Shown here one piece after another: positions 58,725 to 64,000 of a stretch of DNA of 64,000 nucleotides. The notes under the pieces were generated by a model. The model made no database searches. It was not told the DNA's origin and worked only from the letters and a program-made list of their open reading frames with translations. Source of the DNA: Macrostomum hystrix (Eukaryota; Platyhelminthes; Macrostomidae); the NCBI GenBank assembly GCA_950097015.1, contig CATNEN010000003.1:2479001-2543000 (forward strand). Direction: 5' to 3'. Every line of letters starts with the position of its first letter. Within the stretch, counting starts at the first letter, position 1. Both the position numbers and the translations under genes were made by a program.

Positions 58725-61700
58725 ATGGCATATTCAGCTAGGTAAGTTTGGAATTCAATTATCAGAAACTTTGTAACTAACTGATTGTGGTTATTGTTGG
58801 TAGTGTTTATTAATTTGTATGCAGAACACTGTCAGTAATTCATCAACATTACTAAATAATCTGGTCAACATTTCAGAGGCAGACCACAGTTTATACGCAA
58901 TCCAAGTAATCCTCTGTCATATATGCAACTGTTTCCTAAGTCTATGCGAAAGTACCTGATTGCTTATATGGTATTCTGGATTTTAGTTGGTACCTATTTC
59001 ATTTATACTGGTGAGTTCTTTTGCACATGTACATTGTCTCAGTTCATTATTAAACAACTAAATTGGTATAATTCTTTTATTTTCCAAAGGTCTCGCTGTT
59101 TACTTATTCAAACTGGCCTACGCATCCGTATTTGGAGTGTCAATGAGGCCAATGCACGATATTCTTGGCTATTTTCCTGAAGTCAAGGATGATGCAACAC
59201 GAATCACATGGTCACATGCTACAAATTCCAAGAAATTGCTTCACGATGCACTTAATGGTGAATTAAATGCACTTTTATCCAGATAAAACTATATGGCCTA
59301 CAGAAAAAACGCATTTACTTTGTTTTCTACAGGCGCAAATCGTGTGATGGTTATTGAGTCGGATATTCTCATGAAGGGTGGCGGCACTAGTCAGCAAGAG
59401 CTAGTACCAATTATGGCTCACCCGCCGGCGACTGATTCCGATCTCACATTCGAGGAATATCTGACCAAAGTCATTGCTAGCAATCATACTGTGGGTGTTA
59501 AACTAGACTTCAAGGCTATTGAGGTGGTGGAGCTCTGCCTACAGAGGGTTGCTCGAATGGCTGACCGTATGCCCGGACCTGTGGTTGTCAATGCCGACAT
59601 CCTGCGAGGACCTGGATCTCCCGCTGATAAGGTTTGTTTGGGGCTGGAAACTGATAACAGGTAGGAATTAACCGATGACAGGTAGTAATTAACTGATGAC
59701 AGGTAAGAATAACTGATAACAGGTAGGAATTAACTAATAACAGGTAGGAATTAACTGATAACAGATAGGAATTGACTGATAACAGGTAGGAATTAACTGA
59801 TAACAGGTAGGAATTAACTGATGACAGGTAGGAATTAACTGATAACGAGTAGGAATCAACTGATGACACGTAGGAATTAACTGATGACAGGTAGGAATTA
59901 ACTGATAACGAGTAGGAATTAACTGATAGCAGGTTAGGAATAAACTGATGAAAGGTAGGAATTAACTGATAGCAGGTTAGGAATAAACTGATGACAGGTA
60001 GGAATTAACTAATAACAGGTAGGAATTAACTGATAACAGATAGGAATTGACTGATAACAGGTAGGAATTAACTGATAACAGATAGGAATTGACTGATAAC
60101 AGGTAGGAATTAACTGATAAAAGGTAGTAATTAACTGATAACGAGTAGGAATCAACTGATGACAGTTAGGAAATTACTGATGACAGGAAGGAATTAACTA
60201 TTGACAGGTAGGAATGAACTGATGGCAGGTAGGAATTAACTGATGACAGGTAGGAATGAACTGATGGCAGGTAGGAATGAACTGATGACAGGTAGGAATT
60301 AACTGATAACGAGTAGGAATTAACTGATAGCAGGTTAGGAATAAACTAATGACATGTAGGAATTAGTAGATGACAGGTAGGAGACTAATGACAGGTGGGA
60401 AACTGACGATTAGAAGCCAAATTAGTAACTGAATGTCACCCAACACTGTCACTGTTCAACGCAGGCACCAATAGATCATCGCCGCTTTCTGCGCCTATGC
60501 AGCGAGCTGACGCCTACCGCTCTTTTATCGGTTGGTTGGACAACCGGATACCCGGCTGCGGAGAGCCGCGACAGCTACGGCTGGCAGCACGTGGTGCCGA
60601 TGTGGGAGCTGCTAAATTTGATTAAATCTAAGTCGACATCAGAAACACCTCTAGCTGTCACCTATCCAGTGCGAGCCAGCTTGTTGCCGGGTTCGTTGAC
60701 TCAACTGCACTGGCTCGCTGATAGTATCAACGGCGTGACGTCGTCGTTGACTGTCTGGATGGCGTTGGCGCCAGGCGAGCCAGACCCGGATGCCGCCGTA
60801 TTGCGACGCTACCTCGCGACGCTGGGGTCACAGAGGCTTTTTGTAGATCTGCCCGGCTTCTCCATTGAGTCCATTTCCGGTGCCAATGCTAGCGACACAT
60901 CGGATGTGAGCGATGGGATCATTTCTTTCGTGATAAGTGGACAGATTGGGAATAAGCAATGATTGACAGGTAGTTTGACGAAAGTGGACAGTTAGGTTAA
61001 CGAGATGTTTATATATAGGTTTTAGAAAAGTGAACAGGTAGGTTATAGAAAGGTGGATAGGTAGGTTATTGAAATGTGGACTGGTAAGTTATAGAGAGGT
61101 GGACAGGTAAGTTATAGAAAGGTGGACAGGTAAGTTATAGAAAGGTGGACAGGTAAGTTATAGAAAGGGGGACAGGTAGCTTAAAGAGAGGTGGACAGGA
61201 ATGGTGTTGTGGGAATCTAAAAAACTGTTAATCCTAGAAGGTGGGTTGTAGACGTATGCTAAACAGATTTTTAACCCTCCCCTCTCTACCATAGACATCG
61301 CCGCAGCAGCCGTCGTTTCCATCGAATGTCAGTCTGGCTCCACTGCAAGCTGACGATTGGTCCATCGTGGCATCGCCGGCAGGCCTCAATCCCGGCTTCG
61401 GCGTCGGCGCCGGTTGCGTCGCTGGTCGAGTCGCTCGCCTGTCGTTGCAGTCTCGCCTGACACCGCCGGCGCCAACGTTGAAATCGCCGCTCCGTCTTGT
61501 CGGCGATGCGCAGTTCGCGACGGGCGCCCTAACCGGCGCCGGCGTTAACATCAGCCTGATCGACGGAGCCATTCGAATCAGCATCGACTCCTCCACCAGC
61601 TCGGCTACGATTGTCGAGATCGGCCCGGATGGCACCAGCGAGAGGCAGCGACGAAGGGCAGCGTTAACTAGCCCGCCAAGACAGGCCTGGACTTTGCTGA

Positions 61701-61933
61701 GATACAGTCTGGTCCATTCACCGGATAAGGTCACGGTTGAAGTGGCATTTGGCGATGATGCTACTGTTAGTACTATTAGTAGCGCCAATAGTTTAACTCT
61801 GAGAATGGACGGACTCCTGGATAGTCGGCGAAACCTAGCCTATGCGCCACTGTTGACCGTTGTCGGCGGCGGCGGCGGTGGCTCATCGCCCCTTGTAATC
61901 ATGGCCGTCTGTCATTTGAAACTGATCTCGTAA
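58725..61933 (+). CDS. FAM151A: FAM151A/menorin-like membrane protein, six exons
   Basis: Exons: 58725-58741, 58877-59010, 59090-59257, 59333-59631, 60465-60905, 61295-61933. Phases match throughout, giving 565 aa, close to vertebrate FAM151A. Exons 2-3 encode one membrane segment (YLIAYMVFWILVGTYFIYTG). The DUF2181 domain of the family follows, related to GDPD/PLC-like TIM barrels. It shows ITWSHATNSKKLLHDALN, VIESDILMKGGGTSQQELVP, MAHPPATDSDLTFEEYL, VKLDFKAIEVVELCL and VVNADILRGPG, then SVGWTTGY. Exon 6 is the C-terminal beta-rich part and ends CHLKLIS. Family members (C. elegans menorin) are membrane or secreted proteins acting in dendrite patterning; the enzyme activity is unproven. Introns 1-3 are short (75-135 bp); introns 4 and 5 hold donor-like minisatellites. 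AATAAA lies at 61944 and 61960. Confidence 0.9.
59645..60395. repeat. 21-bp donor-like minisatellite in FAM151A intron 4
   Basis: About 35 copies around AACTGATAACAGGTAGGAAT plus T, with GATGACAGG, GATAACGAG and GATAGCAGGTTAGG variants. Each common unit carries ACAG/GTAGGA in the sense orientation. The array starts about 20 bp after the true donor (AAG/GTTTGT). Confidence 0.96.
60965..61200. repeat. 23-bp donor-like minisatellite in FAM151A intron 5
   Basis: About 9 copies around GTGGACAGGTAAGTTATAGA, then AAG. Each carries a near-perfect ACAG/GTAAGT donor consensus, stronger than the true donor GAT/GTGAGC at 60906. Confidence 0.95.
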
Positions 61934-61943
61934 TTTTAATATT

Positions 61944-61965
61944 AATAAAATAATATTTTAATAAA
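61944..61965 (+). terminator. Polyadenylation signals of FAM151A
   Basis: AATAAA at 61944-61949 and 61960-61965, 11 and 27 bp after the stop codon, then a T-rich stretch. Confidence 0.6.
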
Positions 61966-62191
61966 TTTTTTTTCTTGATTTCAATTGCGTAGCCTTCGGA
62001 TCTTCGGAAATGAAAAAGTTTTTTGTTTGTATCATTCGAAAGAAACATTCTGCTTGACTTTGATTTTAATTTTAATCACTTTTTTCTTCCTTACTAGCAG
62101 CCTTCATAGAGACAAATAGATATGGCTTTTAGTTGAATTTTTTAGTTTTTTGTTTCGATTTATTGTGAATTTGCTTCAAAGCTTCATAAAA

Positions 62192-62461
62192 TTAATGGAG
62201 GATTTCGTAGTCTTTGTTGTTAGAGCTTCGGACCTTCAACACTAGAAGGACGAAACGGGGGGATTTCAAATAGCCACATTTTGCCTTTTTATTCAACCAA
62301 TCGCCATGAAAATCCAGAACACGGGTTTTCCGCTCTATCCGATGAAACAACTTCCTGACTCTCAAGACATCGGCATCGTCCAGATATTCAACGATTCTCG
62401 TCGGGGTGTCCGGTGACAAATAATTGTGCTGATTATCCTTATTCTTATTATACTGAGTCAT
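62192..62461 (-). CDS. Small hypothetical protein, 89 aa
   Basis: A single open frame from ATG 62461 (MTQYNKNKDNQHNYLSPDT) to TAA 62192, with a mixed, coding-like composition (RIVEYLDDADVLRVRKLFHR; VLDFHGDWLNKKAKCGYL). Basic, no signal peptide or membrane segment. Not recognised. It lies tail-to-tail with FAM151A and next to SINE copy C, so it may be an orphan gene, a fragment of a mobile element, or one exon of a longer gene. Confidence 0.42.
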   Translation of the reverse strand: MTQYNKNKDNQHNYLSPDTPTRIVEYLDDADVLRVRKLFHRIERKTRVLDFHGDWLNKKAKCGYLKSPRFVLLVLKVRSSNNKDYEILH

Positions 62462-62489
62462 CACAGTGAGAGACCGTTTTTACAAGCTT

Positions 62490-62890
62490 TTAAAAAGGTT
62501 GTAGCCTTGTGCTTACAGCGTCAGACTCACTACTTGAAGGTCGGGGGTTCGATTCCCGACTCCGCTGTAGCTCCGCGGAAAAATGTCGTTTCCGATGATG
62601 CAATATCACGAAATTTGGTCATTCGGTTTGGGGAACAAACGTGAATCAGGCAGGCAAACACTTTCAAAGAAGTGTTTCAAATACGTGGTTTTTTTACTGC
62701 TAAGCGAGAGGTCGCGAGTTCGTTCTCAGGCCAGAGAAATCGACTTGGATCCCTTGGGTAGGACAATTAATTGTCAACCAGCTGTTAAACTGGTTACTAG
62801 CATTCGCTGAGATAGATATTAAGGTATCTTTAGTGGCCTCTAGTCCATGGACTGAACAGCTGTACCTGTCATTCACAATCTTTTAATCGA
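62490..62890 (+). mobile_element. tRNA-derived SINE, copy C, composite
   Basis: The head has an A-box-like TAGCCTTGTGC at about 62504 and a B box GGTTCGATTCC at 62547-62557, within the same ACTTGAAGGTCGGGG context as copy A. A second tRNA-like B box (GCGAGTTCGTTCTC) follows at about 62714, then body motifs CCAGCTGTTAAACTGGTTAC and CATGGACTGAACAGCTGTAC. Two heads in a row suggest one SINE inserted into another, or a dimer. Confidence 0.7.
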
Positions 62891-62899
62891 AAAATGCAC

Positions 62900-63340
62900 T
62901 TTAGCTGTTGATTATTCGAGAATAGAAAGTGTGTTAATATATTAACTGCAACACTAACTATGTGTTTGTTTTTTGTGTGAAGAATGACTTGAAAAAAAGT
63001 TTCTTTCTTCACTTTGTTAGAAATTTAGTTCATGTCTAATTTAATTTAATTTTAATTTAATTTAAGTGTGCGGAACGTGATACTAGTATCTTATCACGTG
63101 AATACAATACATTTAAAAAAACGTGCTCAACAAGTGCTCAAACAATCCAGATATTCAGACATGATTTGAGTCTTGCTGCTATCAGTTGACTTGTCTAGCT
63201 TGCTGATTATCGGGGTCAGTCGGTGCCAAAAAAGTAGTTCTCACGCGATCGTTGCGTCTCAAGCCACCCCTTTAATAGGTGAGGGCTAAAATATATAATA
63301 TGCCGTATGAAGGTCAAAGTACTGTCTGTGATGCTTTCGG
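62900..63340. other. Non-coding DNA
   Basis: AT-rich. No exon or element recognised. Confidence 0.5.
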
Positions 63341-63344
63341 CTTT

Positions 63345-63555
63345 CATAAACCATTCAGGGTGATGTCGTTGAAGAATTCAGGGTGATGTCGTTGAAGCAT
63401 TCAGCGAGATGTCATTGAACCATTCAGGGTGATGTCGTTGAAGCATTCAGCGAGATGTCGTTGAAGCATTCAGGGTGATGTCGTTGAAGCATTCAGGGTG
63501 ATGTCGTTGAAGGATTCAGGCAGCTGTCGTTGAAGCATTCAGGGTGATGTCATTA
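63345..63555. repeat. 23-bp minisatellite
   Basis: About 9 copies around GTTGAAGCATTCAGGGTGAT, then GTC. It ends at the stop codon of the adjacent minus-strand exon, so it lies in the 3' UTR or flank of that gene. Confidence 0.92.
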
Positions 63556-63921
63556 AATAAAGGCTCCAGCATTCTTGAAGTTTGGCAGTGCCATGTTGAA
63601 TCCATAGTTGCTGAAGCCTCCACTGTTAAGTGCAACACGAGGCGCACAAAATGACATCCTGATAGTCGGAGAACCAAAGTTGTCGATATGGCCGTTAGCG
63701 GCAGGACAAACTGAAAAAAATTTACAAATCAAGCTTACAAAACAACCACTGCTACTAAACGAAGCAATTTTATTGCTTAAAGGCAGAATTTGGTCCTGTG
63801 TTGTAAAATAGGATTTTCCTGCCGTTGGGAGAGAAACGTGCAGCTTCAGCTTCATCGGATCGTTCAGTGAGACACAGCTTTCATTGCGCAGACACAGATT
63901 AGCTGCATTCATTGCGAGCAT
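63553..63921 (-). CDS. C-terminal part of an unrecognised protein
   Basis: A minus-strand frame of 122 codons. The last 51 (CPAANGHIDNFGSPTIRMSF, then CAPRVALNSGGFSNYGF and NMALPNFKNAGAFI, stop at 63553) follow a strong TTTTTTTCAG acceptor at 63711 and look like a terminal exon, 63710-63553. The upstream part (NLCLRNESCVSLNDPMKLKL) looks coding and may be a separate exon, but the joining donor is unclear; the frame is also open straight through. No domain recognised. The Cys residues would suit a secreted protein. Confidence 0.4.
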   Translation of the reverse strand: MLAMNAANLCLRNESCVSLNDPMKLKLHVSLPTAGKSYFTTQDQILPLSNKIASFSSSGCFVSLICKFFSVCPAANGHIDNFGSPTIRMSFCAPRVALNSGGFSNYGFNMALPNFKNAGAFI

Positions 63922-64000
63922 TGAAATTCGGCAAAAATCTAATTTGTGGATTCGTGGAAGGCTGTTGTATCAAAACGAAATTTAATTATTTTTATTTAGG

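Noticed and set aside
62505-62580. A tRNA gene
   Set aside because: A and B boxes are present, but there is no full cloverleaf; it continues into a shared SINE body, and sister copies exist.

Overview
This is a eukaryotic (animal) genomic window. Multi-exon genes with GT-AG introns encode metazoan-type proteins: a VPS13-family lipid-transfer protein, FAM151A/menorin, an F-box protein, an RS/RGG-rich protein and a WSC domain. There are tRNA-derived SINEs, a mariner transposon and two non-autonomous DNA elements. Coding exons are GC-richer than the introns, and codons read in the standard code. An invertebrate, perhaps a spiralian or flatworm-like animal, fits best, but the lineage cannot be fixed from sequence reading alone.

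The dominant feature is about thirty tandem-repeat arrays, roughly 28 kb or 44% of the window. Each has its own unit sequence. Unit lengths run from 10 to 50 bp and most often fall at 20-24 bp.

Layout. 1-7 kb: doubtful exon pieces and three arrays. 7.3-7.7 kb: a small secreted peptide precursor on the + strand. 9-15.5 kb: four arrays in non-coding DNA. 16.3-18.5 kb: a SINE and a two-exon RS/RGG gene on the - strand. 19.4-20.6 kb: two nested non-autonomous transposons. 21.9-26.3 kb: a five-exon F-box gene on the - strand. 26.7-27.0 kb: a frameshifted WSC fragment on the + strand. 28.9-32.1 kb: a 24-bp AT-rich array. 32.15-57.15 kb: 22 exons of a VPS13-family gene on the - strand, giving 2152 codons without a stop; its 3' end was not found. 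58.7-61.9 kb: a complete six-exon FAM151A gene on the + strand, head-to-head with the VPS13-like gene. 62.2-63.9 kb: two small - strand coding candidates, a SINE and one array.

The genes do not form an obvious functional unit. What links them is intron architecture. Introns of the VPS13-like and FAM151A genes are either about 75-230 bp without long arrays, or longer and mostly filled by one private minisatellite. Several arrays carry repeated splice-donor-like (AG/GTRRG) or branch-point/polypyrimidine-like motifs. In one intron the real exon-intron junction is itself recognisably a repeat unit. Two large introns are open in the reading frame of the preceding exon. This private-minisatellite intron system is the most unusual thing in the window.
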